A stretch of 64,000 bases of DNA from Torreya grandis (Eukaryota > Streptophyta > Pinopsida > Cupressales > Taxaceae). Below the pieces are notes generated by a model. That model saw nothing but the letters and a program-made list of their open reading frames with translations, was not told the DNA's origin and did no database searches. Within the stretch, counting starts at the first letter, position 1; the number at the start of each line of letters is the position of its first letter. The stretch is taken from contig JARHVA010002371.1 in the NCBI GenBank assembly GCA_037957365.1, positions 868,001-932,000 on the forward strand. Direction: 5' to 3'. The translations under genes and the position numbers were made by a program. Positions 1-12,757 of this stretch are shown here, piece after piece.

Positions 1-27
1 TATGCATTCCCTATAGATCCACACAAA

Positions 28-150
28 ATTAGGGGCACATACCACCCCAACAACAAAAAAATTAGGGGCACATTCCACCCCAATAGAAATAAAATCAGGG
101 GCACATTCCACCCCAATAGCAAGAAAACTAAGGGTGAATTCTACCTCAAA
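28..150 (+). repeat. 33-bp coding tandem repeat at the gag N-terminus of A
   Basis: Three to four units of 33 bp follow each other, each containing a core close to AGGGGCACATTCCACCCC, so they would encode an 11-residue repeat. The inverted copy in element B has four equivalent 11-residue units near 22.92-23.05 kb. The period is a multiple of three in both copies, as expected if the repeat once sat inside translated gag. Confidence 0.75.
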
Positions 151-1330
151 ATCATATTATCCAATCCAAAAATGTACCAAACATGGAAGAGTGGAATTCT
201 ATGAAGGAAATTGTTCAGAGATTGGAGATGAATAATAGAGTTAAAAAGTAAAAATTTGATGAGATAAGTCCATATCCATTCAATTTATATAATCTCCAAA
301 ACCCTTTTCCACCTCATTTTGAGGTACCCAAATTTGACAAGTACAAAGGAAAGGGAGATCATGTGAGCACATAAAGGCATTCTTTGTCTTATGCTAAGAA
401 GTTGCTTATAGTGAAGTACTTACTATGAATATTTTCATGAAGTTTAGCAAGATAGGTTCTTGATTGGCTACTTAAACTACCCAAGGGATTGACTGTAGAG
501 TGGAACACTTATCAAAAAAGTTTGTTAACCATTTGTCATATAACACAGAACATGAGGTGACCATTATTAACTTGTGCAAATCCAAATAGTGTGATGGTGA
601 AAGTTTTGCCACATATCTATAATGGTGGAGAGTATTAGTAGGCCACTTTTAACATAAATTACTAGACAAATAATTGTTCAATATATTTTCACAGAACTTC
701 CATCCTGAAGTCATGCATAATCTATGGTTAGCTTGTGCTAACTCATTTGAAGAAATTATTGACAAAGGAGTGTAGATTGAGAAAGCTCTTATTTATAAAG
801 GCTTTGGAAATATTTTCATGTAGAGTTAAACATATAATTAGACTCAATCACTAGTTCAAATGGTTGTGTAAGATAATCCCAAGGGCTTTAATAAAAATAA
901 AAACATGGTTAGAAATGGGGTGACTAAAACAAGGCACATACGAACAATGCAGACAACATGTCCCCCAAATGTATAATTAACTCCCTCAAATCCACCACCT
1001 AATTTGTAGAGATATCCTCCACAAAGGACATTTCATAACAATTTTAGAGTCTTTAACAAGTTAGGAGAAATAATTGAAGTAGTGTTACAAAATCTCATCC
1101 CTGTTAATTTGATTGCATGGTTAGTACCAAGGCCACTTCCTTAAAATCAACCAAAACTAGACTGGTACAAAGAAAATTAATGGTGAAACTTCCATCATGT
1201 TTTTGGTCATGGTGCGTATCATTGCATCCAATTACGACACATTATTGAAGACTTTATTGAAAGTGGTAAATTGGAGATTAAGTTAGTCCCTAATCAAGAC
1301 ACAAATAAAGATATGGGGATCTAAAAGGAC
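150..1330 (+). pseudogene. gag polyprotein remnant of A
   Basis: Conceptual translation with frame changes gives a plant gypsy gag-like stretch. A PFPPHFEVPKF segment near 300-340 introduces the gag core, followed by a degraded retrotrans_gag region (about 340-800). A Cys/His segment reading FGHGAYHCIQ lies at about 1200-1240, in the zinc-knuckle-like part. In B the same region still reads CNFHHVAGHGAYHC. Gag would form the particle shell and bind element RNA. Many stops are present, so no functional protein can be made. A glutamine/asparagine-rich linker follows at about 1370-1620. Confidence 0.75.
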
Positions 1331-1894
1331 CCCTTCCCTTGACATAATCCACCACCACCACCACTAAGAAACAATGAAAACCAAGGTCAAAATCAAGGAT
1401 AGAGGTAGAATCAAAACCAACTTCAGGGTCAAAATCATAATGAACATAATCAAGATCATAATGCCCACATTAACAATGTGGCTTATAACAACATGCCATA
1501 TGATTATAAAAATACTATGGGGAAAATTTTTGCTACACACATTACCACTATTACTATGAAATTACATAGATAATATCATGTAATTCATAGCACATGACCC
1601 ATGATTATAGGGTCAACACCTTCTTTCCCTAGTAATACCATGTCAAGTCTACATAATCATCTTATGACTCTATCTTCATGGGTTACTAGTTCTGAACAAC
1701 AACACCCTTATTCTAATTATAAAGGCTCCTCATCAACTCAAAATTATAGCAACACAACTAGATGCATGTGAGTCATCATCCAAGGCCCTTTGCCTTCCTC
1801 TTCTAATTATAATGACTCCTTACCACCTCTAGGTTGTGTAGTCAAAACTAAATGCCCATGAGTCACCATCTATGACCCTTCACCCACTTCTTCC

Positions 1895-2530
1895 ATGAAT
1901 CCCAATGAGAAAATTATGTTGATTGTTATAAAGCTGAATACTATGCCAATAAAGAATAAACTAGCTCAATTCACAAACAAAAAACCTTATAGTCTAGCAG
2001 ACCAATTGAACAAAACTCCTACACAGATTTCCATATTAAAACTCTTACAAACATCTAAAATTTATAGAACTATTCTAAACAACATTTTGAAAGAATATAA
2101 TATGCCTAATGATATAAACCCTGAGCAGTTCCAAAACCTAGTTGAACTTTTGTCTTCATTTAGGTAAATCACATTTGACCACAAAGACATGTCCACTCTT
2201 AGCCCAAATCACAATAACCCACTATACATTGAGATAATAATCATAGATCATAAGATCAAGTGGGTTTTTATAGATAATGGTTTAGGTCTGAACATCATAT
2301 CTCTTAAATTGGTATGATGATTGTGGCACATAGATAAAGACATTCAACCAAGAACTATTACAATCAAGGATTACAATAATGTCAAGAGGGAGTCTTCACG
2401 TATAATTTGGATCCCATTCATGGTTAGCTCTATTTATCATCACACATTATTATATATTTTGGATATTGAAATTCCTTATAACATACTTATTGGTCATCCC
2501 TAGATCCATGAAGTACAAATAATTCCATCC
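1895..2530 (+). pseudogene. gag-protease linker and retropepsin-like protease of A
   Basis: An open stretch of 90 codons (1895-2167) contains a helical linker ending QFQNLVELLSSF, typical of the segment before the protease in this family. The aspartic protease follows. The active-site segment WVFIDNGLGLNI starts at 2261, where the usual DTG/DSG is DNG. The C-terminal flap-to-end segment reads IPYNILIGHP and ends at 2503. One protease monomer of about 85 residues would dimerise to cut the Gag-Pol polyprotein. A stop between the active site and the distal half, plus a frame break, inactivate it. The corresponding B segment is at 20585-20835 (-). Confidence 0.85.
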
Positions 2531-2548
2531 ACTCTTTGCTAGTGCCTT

Positions 2549-3600
2549 ATGTTTCCCCACAATGGGATTGAGGTTACTATTCCCACTGATCAACAACCAT
2601 ATCAATATTGCAAACATCTTAAAGCCAAGTTTCATAATTATAACTATTTCTTAGGTTTTGAATTAATTATGAAGAAGAATAAAGCCATCATTTCCCATCC
2701 ATATCCATCTAATCATATCAACCTTGGTGATCTAGCTTACACTTCAATCGATCCATTTCTTATAGCTCTTGAAAAACAAGTTGTTATTAAAGATGTGGGT
2801 ATTTACACATACCATCTTAAGGACATCCTCCATATTAAAAAATTTCTTGAATCATTTAAATCATTTGGAAAGCCTAAACCATCTAATATTCTTAATAGAC
2901 CCAACTAGATTTGGTATCCAAAGAAGAAACAATAGAAACTACCTATAGTTTGTGTACTTGTAATTACACCAAAGAATTATCAAGAGGATTTTATCAAGGG
3001 AGATTGGTTATTTTATGAAGGCCTTGCTGATTACTTTTATAATCCAAAGTATCCTATCCCTAACCAGATAATGGATCATCTTGAATATATAGGGAAAGGC
3101 CTTGGTCCATAAGCACAAAGAATCTTAGAACCCTTATCAGCTGGAGTTATCAATTAGAATCACGGTCTCAAATTTAAACCACTAGAGGTTGACCTCATAA
3201 ATTTTGATAGTGAATCTTTTAATGAGAATCCTAGATATGACACAACATCCCATTATAGCCTTTTTGATGATCTTTTAGAATCAGATCTATTTGATTTAAA
3301 TGCCATATTAACCATAATGCCTATTGGAGTTTCCCATCCTAAAGCAAGAACCTGTCCTAGTGGTGCTTCCATTCCTAGAGTAAGACATTATATATTTAGC
3401 ATTGGAGTCTCCCATCCTAAAGTAAACTCTAATTGATCCCTATGCCTTTGGCATATTGAAAACATAGATTGGGACCAACAAAATTTGGTTATATGCATTG
3501 GTGAGTTTCAAAATGAAGAATCAATTGTAGAATACATGGGCCTACGAGATGATTACCCATTGGTGATCACAAACATGGATTTGAATTTTTATTAGATCCT
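2549..3600 (+). pseudogene. Pol linker of A with a G-patch-like segment
   Basis: This stretch connects protease and RT. The first 119 codons (2549-2908) are open. At about 3083-3110 it reads EYIGKGLGP followed by a broken QRILEPL. That glycine-rich pattern resembles the G-patch segments reported between protease and RT in some Tat/Ogre elements (family knowledge; the assignment is inference). After it comes a repeated phrase, IGVSHPK/IGASHPK in A and B, occurring two or three times at 3327-3425, suggesting a short imperfect repeat. No catalytic role is visible. Confidence 0.6.
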
Positions 3601-4009
3601 TCTACCTACTTTAGAGAGTAGGAAAATTTTCTTCATCATAATAATGAACAAACATCAACATCTTTGGGTAAAACCCTGTTTGAGGTGCTCATTGATTAGG
3701 GAAAAAGTAAAGAAAAAGACAAGCCTTTGAGTGAAAACCTATTTTAGGTGCTCTTAGGTGGGAAAGTTTTCTCATCCCCTTAGGACATAGAAGGTCCATT
3801 AAGCCCTAAGTTCCATAGATAGTATAAGAATCTATTTTAAAAAACATCAAATTTTTTAGCATCTTGCTCTTGAGTTTTTAGAGGTTTTTACTACTTGACC
3901 TTTACCTGAGATGGCATATTTTGATTGTTCATACTATCTAGATCTTTGGGAGGAACAATAAAAAGAAGTAGTAGAAGAAGATAATCATTATCATACCTTA
4001 CCTATAATT

Positions 4010-4930
4010 ATGGAAGATGGATCCACACTCTTTGTGGAAAACACAATAGAAGTGAACTTGGGAACTTATGAGGATCCCAAAATTGTTTATGTTGGAGCTT
4101 CCCTTACTAAAGTAAAATGTGAGCATATTATATGCATTCTTAAGGATTATATAGACATATTTTCATGGGCATACTTTGACATGCCAATATTGGACCCTAA
4201 TTTGGTTATACATCACCTTGTTGTCCATCTCGATGCCAAACCTATCAAGAAAAAGCTAAGAAAGATGCATCCACACATCACCTTATTGGTTAAGGCTGAA
4301 CTAGAAAAGTTATTAGGAGCCAATTTTATTAAACCATTGAATTACTCTGAATGGGTTTCCAACATAGTCCCAGTGAGTGAAAAGACCCCTAGTATATGTA
4401 TTTGTATTGATTTCTTAGATATCAACAAAGCATGCATTAAAGATGATTTTTCTCTACCCAATATCAACATGATCATCAATTCAACTATTAGGTACAAGAT
4501 TTGGTCCTTAATGGATGGATTTTATAGTTATAATCAGATCAAGATAGCCCTTGAAGACCAACACAAGACTACATTCACCACTCTATGGGGGACATTCTAT
4601 TACCAAGTCATGCCATTTGGCTTGAAGAATGCTAGAGTACAATTCAACATGCAATGACTATCATCTTCCATGACATGACACACAACATTGTAAAGGACTA
4701 TGTTGATGATATACTAACAAAATAAAGAACAAAATATGGACATCTTGATGTTCTACAAAGAATCTTTGAGAGGCTCGTGAATATATAGTCCTCTTGAATC
4801 TTAAAAAATGTGTCTTCAAAGTCACAACGAGGAAATTAATAGGGTTCATTATACAAAAATGAGGGATCAAATTCAACCCTAAAAAAGTCAACACTATTGT
4901 GGAAATGCCTCCACCAAACAATCTTAAATA
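4010..4930 (+). pseudogene. Reverse transcriptase of A
   Basis: A 215-codon open frame (4010-4657) holds the N-terminal connection (VNLGTYEDPKIVYVGASL), fingers and palm. Motifs include the KLRKMHPHITLLVKAELEKL entry helix, NIVPVSEKTPSICICIDFLD, MDGFYSYNQIKIA (about 4512) and MPFGLKNA (about 4612). A frameshift near 4650 moves the rest to another frame, where the catalytic box YVDD is intact at 4699-4710. The thumb, with KCVFKVTTRKLIGFI, follows to about 4860. It would copy element RNA into DNA. The frame is uninterrupted up to the shift, making this the best-preserved domain of A. Confidence 0.93.
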
Positions 4931-5109
4931 GCTATGAAGCCTGCAAGGAAAGATCTAGTCTATACATAGGTTCATTTCTCAATTAGTAGATAAATGCCAC
5001 CCATTTACCCATATTTTAAAGAAAGAGGTAACATTTCAATGGGATGAATATTGTTATATAGCATTTGTAAAGCTTAAGACATACTTGGCTAATCCACCAA
5101 TCTTAAGAC

Positions 5110-5460
5110 TACCAACATAGGGAAAGCCATTACTTATTTATATATTAGCCACAAAACATCCATTGGAGGCACTTTTGGCCCAGCATGATGATCATGGTAA
5201 GGAACATGTTTTTTATTATTTAAAATACACATTGGTGGCTTATGAATGTAATTACATGACTATTGATAAGGCATGTTTAGCTATGGTGTTTGACACTCAA
5301 AAATTGTGACATTATATGCTAAATAACAAAACTATTTCCATCACCAAGGTGGACCCTCTCAAGTTCCTCTTTTCTAAAGTAGTTCTCCAAGGATGCATGG
5401 CTAAATGGGTTATGATCCTAAGTGAGTTTTATATTGAGTACTAGAATCAAAAGGTAAATA
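5110..5460 (+). pseudogene. First (gypsy) RNase H of A
   Basis: This directly follows the RT thumb and connection. Translation gives LLIYILATKHPLEALLAQHD, then YEYNYMTIDKACLAMVF-like text (here CNYMTIDKACLAMVF) and an end segment reading MAKWVMILSEFYIEY near 5400-5440. These match the RNase H fold of Ty3/gypsy pol, which degrades RNA in the RNA/DNA hybrid. At least one stop interrupts it (about 5308). The same domain is at about 17.66-18.1 kb on the minus strand in B. Confidence 0.85.
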
Positions 5461-5559
5461 ATTACTGACCAACTTGCAAAAGCTCCTATTGAAGATACTT
5501 AACTTCTTAAGTTTGATTTCCACATGATTCTATCATGATGATAAAATAAGCATCATAGG

Positions 5560-5970
5560 AACTTGAATAGTGGATGATCTACTTTGATGGATCCTTCACA
5601 TCTTGTAGATCTAGAGCTAGCATATTGTTGATCACACCATAGGGGGATTTGATTCCTAAAGCATTCCATATACAATTTCACTGTATAAACAATATGGCTG
5701 AGGATGAGGCATTGATTACATGGCTCTACCTTGATATACAATGGGATATTCAAATATTAAAGCTCTATGGAGATTTATAATTAATCATCAATCAAACCAT
5801 TGATCAATATCAAATAAGAGATGACTAGCTTTTTTCTTATAAGCAAATTGTTGATAACCTTAAAACACATTTCAAATATCTAAAGTTTGAATAAGTTTTG
5901 AGAGTAAATAATAGATCTCCCAACATAATGGACATGATTGGTTCCATGATTCAAATGGATGGTAGTGCTA
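5560..5970 (+). pseudogene. Second, archaeal-type RNase H (aRNH) of A
   Basis: After a short tether, the frame reads IYFDGSFTSC (5578 on), then ITP, GDLIPKAFH, NNMAEDEAL and LYGDL near 5760. This is the D...E...D layout of archaeal/plant-type RNase H: the first Asp is in FDG, Glu in the NNMAEDEAL helix, and Asp in YGD. A second RNase H between gypsy RNase H and integrase is characteristic of Tat elements (established). Stops at the P*GD position and later break it. Element B carries the same domain at about 17.0-17.56 kb (-), and element D has a similar domain in a different place, before RT. Confidence 0.85.
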
Positions 5971-6189
5971 AAAAGTATCAATTTTTTATTGAAAATCTTC
6001 TTTAGCCTACACATATTATAATAGATTCAAAGAGGGTATGTGCCATTGTTGGGCCTAATCCTCCACCTGAGCTACCATGGTACCAAGATTTTTATAACTA
6101 TTTTCATAGTCATATATTCCCTGCTAGCCTTTCCAACAACCAATAGAAACTATTCCTTCATCACTTAACATGTTATAGTCTCCTTGGAA

Positions 6190-7345
6190 ACATGTTTTAT
6201 CATAAAGGCTATAATGGAATGCTTCTTTGTTGTTTATTTTTGAGAGAATCCAAGATGGCACTAAAGGAGGTTCATGAAGGAATGTGTGGGGCCCACACCA
6301 ATGGTGTAGTCATAGTAAATAAGCTCCTCAAAATAGGCTATTATTGGCTCAAAATGGAGATTGATGTTGCAACTATGTGAAGAAGTGTGTTCCTTGTCAG
6401 CAACATGGCAACTTGATACACGCACCTTTATCACTACATTTGATCACTACATATGATCACAACATAATGGTTGTTCTCAATATGGGGTCTCAATCTCATT
6501 GATAAAATTAACCCAACATCTTTAGATGGCCATAAGTATATTTTAATTACAACCGTGTACTTTACCAAGTGGATTGAGGCTATTTCTCTCACTTATTTAT
6601 CAAAAAGTAGATATCTAAATTCATTCATTATCATATCATATATCGATATGTCATCCCAACTTGTATTATATTTGATAATGGTGGATCCTTTGTGAACCAA
6701 GATGTGAAATCTCTTTATGCAAAATTCAAGATCAAGCATAATAAATCAACTCCATATAACCTGCAAGTCAATGGACAAGCTGAAGCATCAAACAAAACCA
6801 TTATAGCCATATTAAAGAATATTGTCAATGATGTTGGATGTAATTATAACTTACAACTCTTTCCCACCCTTTAGGTTTATAGAACCAATCATAAAACCCC
6901 ATCTAGAACCACTCCATACTCTTTTGTTTTTTTCACTGAAGCTAATATTCTGGTCAATATTAAGATACCATCATTATGAATATCACTAGAGAACATTGAA
7001 AATGAGGAAGAGTATAGATCCTTATGGCTGTAAGAGATAGAACTTATTGATGGTAAGAGTTTGGCTACCCTAGAAAATATACAGGCCTATCAAAATAGAT
7101 TATAGAGAAGCTATAACAAGCACATTCTCCCTTGAGAGTTTGAGATTGGTGACTTGATTTTGAAAGAGAACCAAAAGAACACAAATTTTGAATGCAAAAA
7201 TAAAAGTAAGTTTTAGCCTAATTAGTTGGGACCATGTATTATCATGGTGAACTATGGATTAGGGGCATATCGACTGGATAAACCTAATGATGAAGAACTT
7301 ATATAGCCCATGAGCATCATATACCTTAATAGGTCCTATACTTGA
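6190..7345 (+). pseudogene. Integrase of A (zinc finger, core, C-terminal end)
   Basis: The H2C2-type N-terminal region reads ALKEVHEGMCGAHTNG and KIGYYWLKME (6260-6360). The catalytic core starts near 6470 (WGLNLIDKINPTSLDGHKYI, then VYFTKWIEAISL) and continues through STPYNLQVNGQAEASNKTI (about 6750-6800), which contains the last catalytic Glu region. The C-terminal end reads LGPCIIMVNYGLGAYRLDKP and closes with YLNRSYT and a TGA stop at 7343-7345. Integrase would insert the DNA copy. Frameshifts near 6370, 6640 and 6690, and several stops, inactivate it. Confidence 0.88.
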
Positions 7346-7941
7346 TTAGATTTGAACCATTGTCTAAAAGAACCATGACTTTGGGGCAACTTGTGCTGAA
7401 GTAATTTTATCCCACCTTTTTATCCCACCCTGAACACATTTTATACTACCTTGGTCCACTCTTCATGACTTTGGATAGTGAAGGCTTTGAAATAATTGGC
7501 ACTCTGAACATATTTCATCCTATTTTGGATCATTTTCCTTAAGAACCATATTATTTGTTATGTCTTGTGCATGTTGTAATCTTGAACCATTTTTATCCCT
7601 TGACCAATTATGATCGTGATTATGTCTCATGAACATTATGACCATCTTCAACATAAGTTCTGCAAAATAGTTCAGCCAAGGCATCATTTTTTGTCTTTTC
7701 AAGATCCTTGCTCTCATCAATTTATGATCATGGGCCATTGCAGTTGGCTTAGCTATTTTCTTAGAACCTTTACTCTCAGATGTGCATCTTCTTAACTAGA
7801 TGGTTCCACATTGTTCAAATTTTATACCAAAAGCACCAAAAACATTGGAAATACTTTGGAATTACCAAAAACATTATAACATGATCCAAAAAAGAACAAA
7901 ATCATTATCTCATGAGTATGTACATTTGTATATTCTCATCC
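7346..7941 (+). other. 3' non-coding tail of A
   Basis: No coding signal. The start reads GGGGCAACTTGTGC, and the inverted equivalent in B (15.70-15.76 kb) keeps it. The rest is recognisably homologous, in reverse, to about 15020-15710 of B. Homology stops at the junction with the fragment beginning at 7942. Confidence 0.7.
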
Positions 7942-9113
<1,172 letters not shown>

Positions 9114-9603
9114 TTTTATAACGTTTAATGTCTAAGTGGTGTTATTATAGACCCTTAATACATACTATATAATTAAATAATAATGATTTATTATTTATTA
9201 AACATGGGTCGAAACCTCATTTAAATAAATAATAAAAAAATATTTGTTTATTATTTAATGATTGTTCGTGGGGAAAGGTTGGACTCATTGGTTACAATGC
9301 TCACCTCTCCTCATTCTTATTATAGATAGGGTTTTTATAAAATATATTGATGTATCTATCAATACACGACAATAATATTTATGTGTGTAAAATATTTCTA
9401 TGAATATCTTTGTTAATAATATTTATACAAAGAATAAGTGAGAAGGAAGGATTTATATTAGGTAAATTAATTTTCTTTTAAATGAATAGTCAATATGGGG
9501 TTTTTACCTCATTTTGAGATTTTCCCACCTACATTTGTGTCATTGTGTTCTATTTTTATTTATTATGAATCTAGATCCATTTTCTACATTAAAAATCCTA
9601 ACA
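9114..9603 (+). repeat. 5' LTR of copia element C
   Basis: About 490 bp matching 27601-28122 from a TTATAA...TGTCTAA start through TACCTCATTTTGAG near the end. It ends CCTAACA directly before the primer site. The left terminus is inferred by alignment with the TGTTATAA start at 27601. The G of TG is lost here. Confidence 0.8.
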
Positions 9604-9615
9604 TGGTATCAAATC
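9604..9615 (+). promoter_or_regulatory. Primer-binding site of C (tRNA-Met type)
   Basis: TGGTATCAAATC follows the LTR with no gap and resembles the plant initiator-tRNA-Met site TGGTATCAGAGC. It would prime minus-strand DNA synthesis. Confidence 0.8.
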
Positions 9616-9644
9616 TTGAATCAACACATAAACATGATTCCACC

Positions 9645-9880
9645 TCATATATGTGCATCTTTGTAGGTTATGGAGGTAAAACTAAAGGATTAAGAGCGTA
9701 TGATCCATATAAAAGATGAATCATTGAGAAAATAAATGTTTTTATCCTTGAAAAATATTTATATGATCCCTCTATAGAACCCCCTCAATATTCTTCATTT
9801 TATGAACCTAGATCTTTTGTTTCTTCTTATGATGAAACTAAATCCCTAGAGGAAGTTGATCCTTTTAAGGAACTTGCTAA
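9645..9880 (+). pseudogene. Copia integrase C-terminal end and linker to RT
   Basis: The frame reads CIFVGYGGKTKGLRAYDP near 9650-9710. This is the conserved CxFVGY..TKGYR.YDP segment at the end of copia integrase, followed by an acidic linker (SYDETKSLEEVDPF). It lies only about 40 bp after the primer site, where gag should start. Gag, protease and the integrase core have therefore been removed by an internal deletion. Confidence 0.8.
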
Positions 9881-10079
9881 GTTTCATGTTCAAATAAAAT
9901 ACCTAAATTGGTATATCCCTAATCCATTCTTATATTCTTGATAATATAAATAAATTAACTATAATTCAACATTCTTATCATGCTTTAATGACTATGTATG
10001 AATGTGAACCTCAATATTTTGAGGAATCCATTCATGATGATAGATGGAAAATTTCTATGTAAGTTGTATTATGCCTTAA

Positions 10080-10720
10080 TTAAAAATTAGACTTGGTATC
10101 TTGTCTCAATTCCATCTAAAAGGTATATTTATGGTTTTAGGTGAATTTATAAAATTAAATATAATTCAATTAGTAAAATCGACAAACTTAAATCAATATT
10201 AATCACTTGTGGTTTTACTCAAAAACTTGGGATTGACTATGTTGAAACCTTTGGTCCTGTAGTGAAAATGGCTATTGTTAGACTACTCATTATGCTTTTA
10301 GCTTACAATCATTGGGTTATTCACCAAATATATTCAAAAATGCATTCCTAAATGGTGATTTAGAATAATAAATCTATATGATTAAGCTTAAAGATTTCAC
10401 TGACCCTAACAAAGATCATTTTTTTTGTAAGTTAAAGAGATATTTGTATGATTTAAAACAATCTCCTCAAGATTGGTATTATAAAATCACTATTTATTTT
10501 AAATAACTTGGTTTATCTAACTATTATCTTAAAAATGATTTCTTTGTAAAATTTGAAAATGGTCATATTGTCTTAACTATTTTATATGTTGATGATCTTC
10601 TTATTAGAGATATTATTAGTTTAATTAATAAACATAAAGATAAATTAATTCAAATGTTTGAAATGACTGATTTAAGCATTCTTTGTCATTTTTAGGTATG
10701 GCTATATTTTAGGATAAAAA
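10080..10720 (+). pseudogene. Copia reverse transcriptase of C
   Basis: Translation gives TWYLVSIPSKRYIYG, then GFTQKLGIDYVETFGPVVKM (about 10210-10270), matching the copia entry motif GFTQ..GIDY.ETF.PV. Further on are CKLKRYLYDLKQSPQDWY (about 10425-10480) and the catalytic box YVDDLL at 10584-10601. The product would be the copia RT. Several in-frame stops and a frame change near 10320 make it a pseudogene. Confidence 0.92.
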
Positions 10721-11039
10721 TTAAATTATTGTATCACAATCTTAATATGCGCATAATCTTCTTGTTAAGTTTAATATTATTGATTGTAAGCCTACATCTA
10801 CTCATATTTAATTTGGTGTTAAGTTTGATCTAAAACCTACATGTGAAAAAGATAATTCTACTCATTATAGACAATTGGCCAGTGGTTTGATTTATCTAAC
10901 CATTACTATTACAAATATTTCATTTGTTGTAGGTATTAATTTTAGATTCATACAAGATCCATATTTAGATAATTAGAAATTAGAAAAATGTATTATTCAT
11001 TATATCAAAGGAACAATACATTTTGATTTATTTTATTCT

Positions 11040-11490
11040 TTAATTGATAATGCTTCATTATATGGTTATAATGATGTTGACCATGCTAGTGATACTATAG
11101 ATTTAAAATCTGCTTATGGGTATGTGTTTAATTTTGGTGTAGGTGTTATCATTTAGAGCAACAAAATTCAACCCATTATCTATAACACTTCCACTGAAGT
11201 AAAGTATAAAAGTGATATGAAAGCTGATAAATAAGACATGTCGCTATGAAGGTTGTTAGGAGAACTTCATTTGGATGTTTGCCATAGTACCACCCTTCTA
11301 TGTGATAACTAAAATTGTATAGATTTGGAAACAAATATAGTAAAAAACCAAAAAGCTAAACATATTGAATTTTGTGTGTATTTTATTTAAGAGAAAATCT
11401 TCAATGGTGATATTGATCTACAGTTCTATCTTATAGATGAACAAATGGCAAATATATTCACAAAACCACTTGGGGATACCAAGTTTTGTT
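11040..11490 (+). pseudogene. Copia RNase H of C
   Basis: The frame reads LYGYNDVDHASDTIDLKSAY (DxD motif; usual form GYSDADWAGD..DRKST) then GYVFNFGVGVII, TEVKYKSDMKADK and LLGELHLD. The tail reads KAKHIEFCVYF, GDIDLQF and DEQMANIFTKPL, the standard end of copia pol. It degrades RNA in the hybrid. Stops occur at GVII* and K*DMSL. Confidence 0.92.
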
Positions 11491-11527
11491 AGTATCATGT
11501 AATTTTAGGCCTCTCAATGTTTCCACT

Positions 11528-11551
11528 TAGGGGGAATGTGCATTAAAATTT
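11528..11551 (+). promoter_or_regulatory. Polypurine tract and displaced LTR-like start of C
   Basis: TTAGGGGGAATG is the usual purine tract before a copia 3' LTR. The next bases, TGTGCATTAAAATTT, resemble the LTR start TGTTATAAAATTT at 27601. Element B begins right after, at 11552. Confidence 0.55.
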
Positions 11552-12757
11552 TGTAGAGAGGATTATAAAGAAAGTTAGTCAAACATTAGTCCATAAATCA
11601 TGAAAAATGCATAAAAAACTAACTTACTAAGCCTATCTATTCTTATGGGAATTGCAAAGGATAAAATGAAACAAATGAAAGAAAGAAAACATCATATTAC
11701 CTTCCCAAATGGATTCACCATACCCATGTGGCTCAAAATCATGTTCTCCCTTGATCAAGCATCCTTGTCTTTGTCAACAAAGGTGGAAAACTCCTCCAAT
11801 GTCTCAATAACACTCCATGAAATCTAGGCTCATGATTCCAAATCACTAAACTAGCCTATTAATCAAGCTTGTAAATAAAATCAATGATCAAATGTAAAAG
11901 ATTCTAGAAACAATTTAACATTATAACTTTGAAATATTCAAGCTTAAAATTCTTGTCCATGGCCTCTCTATTTATAGATTTTTGAGATTGGTCAGGATAA
12001 ACCATGACCATCCATCTCAAGATTGAGATGTGTGGCCATGGATAATCCTAATATTTATAATTAAATCCATAATTATCTTCATCATGACCTTGGAAGAAGG
12101 GGCATTGAAGAAGCATGGGAGGCATTAACTAGGCATAGGTGACCCATAATCCTGATATTTATGGCATTTATGGCTTAGGGATGTCTTCTCAAGAAATGAT
12201 GTCCATTGATGGTGCAATTAATAAGAATCAATTTTTAAAAAGAAATATTCAACCAATCTCATAGAAAATATACTTAAGATCTTGATTTTGATTAATTAGC
12301 CTTAAACAAGGTTAATTAACATTTGTGTAATTATTTGAAAATTAGCCATTAATTAATCAAAATAGTCAGAAAGTCATATTACTAGGTCATAATTTGACTG
12401 GAGAGGAACTAGAAGGCGGCATTAGATACATTGGAGCTGTATTCCCATTTAGGATATTGCTAACACCAAATAACAAAGGTATGTGATGTGTACCAATGAA
12501 TTAGAAGAAAAGAGTGATTTGGAGCACTAAATGGCAAATTTTTTATTTTGACTCAAAATGATTTGATCAAAGTTAGCTAGCCCATAAAATGCATTTCCCT
12601 ATTTAGGGATACTTTGTCCTAAACTAGCACTTGTAAGTGGAAATTTTAAACCATTTATGGCATTTTATGGATTTTGACCTAAAAATGTGCATTTGAGTGC
12701 AATTTGAGTAAGATTGACAATTTCAACACAAATAGTGTTAGGAATTGGATGTCTACA
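11552..12757 (-). repeat. 3' LTR of B
   Basis: 1206 bp, matching 26049-27203 in the same orientation. On the plus strand it starts TGTAGAGAGG and ends GGATGTCTACA. A 60-codon open frame inside (11645-11827, plus strand) is also open in the other LTR, but it is antisense to the element and has no recognised motif. Confidence 0.88.

Larger units (their letters stand above)
1..7941 (+). mobile_element. Element A: Tat-type Ty3/gypsy retrotransposon, left end outside window, degenerate
   Basis: The plus strand carries, in order, remnants of gag, protease, a G-patch-like segment, RT, RNase H, a second (archaeal-type) RNase H and integrase, then about 600 bp of non-coding tail. RT before integrase identifies Ty3/gypsy. 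The extra RNase H after the first is the hallmark of the Tat lineage (family knowledge). The same order and sequence recur inverted in element B (about 23.1 kb down to 15.0 kb), so A and B are one family. Stops and frameshifts interrupt every domain. The 5' LTR lies left of the window. The 3' end is missing: homology with B stops near 7941, about 2.3 kb before B reaches its LTR. Confidence 0.9.
9114..11551 (+). mobile_element. Element C, left part: Ty1/copia retrotransposon interrupted by B
   Basis: It starts with an LTR (9114-9603) that is matched at 27601-28122, carries a tRNA-Met-type primer site, a copia pol remnant (end of integrase, RT, RNase H) and a purine-rich tract at about 11530. 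It is then cut by element B at 11551. The remaining internal part and the 3' LTR lie beyond B at 27204-28122. Without B the element would be only about 3.4 kb, because gag, protease and most of integrase are deleted. Confidence 0.85.

Noticed and set aside
11645..11827. A 60-codon frame in the B LTR, also open at 26142-26345 (MGIAKDKMKQ / MGITKDSKKR)
   Set aside because: Both copies are LTRs of the same element, so shared open frames follow from copy identity. The frame is antisense to the element, is broken in the third copy (8.05-8.25 kb), and has no motif.
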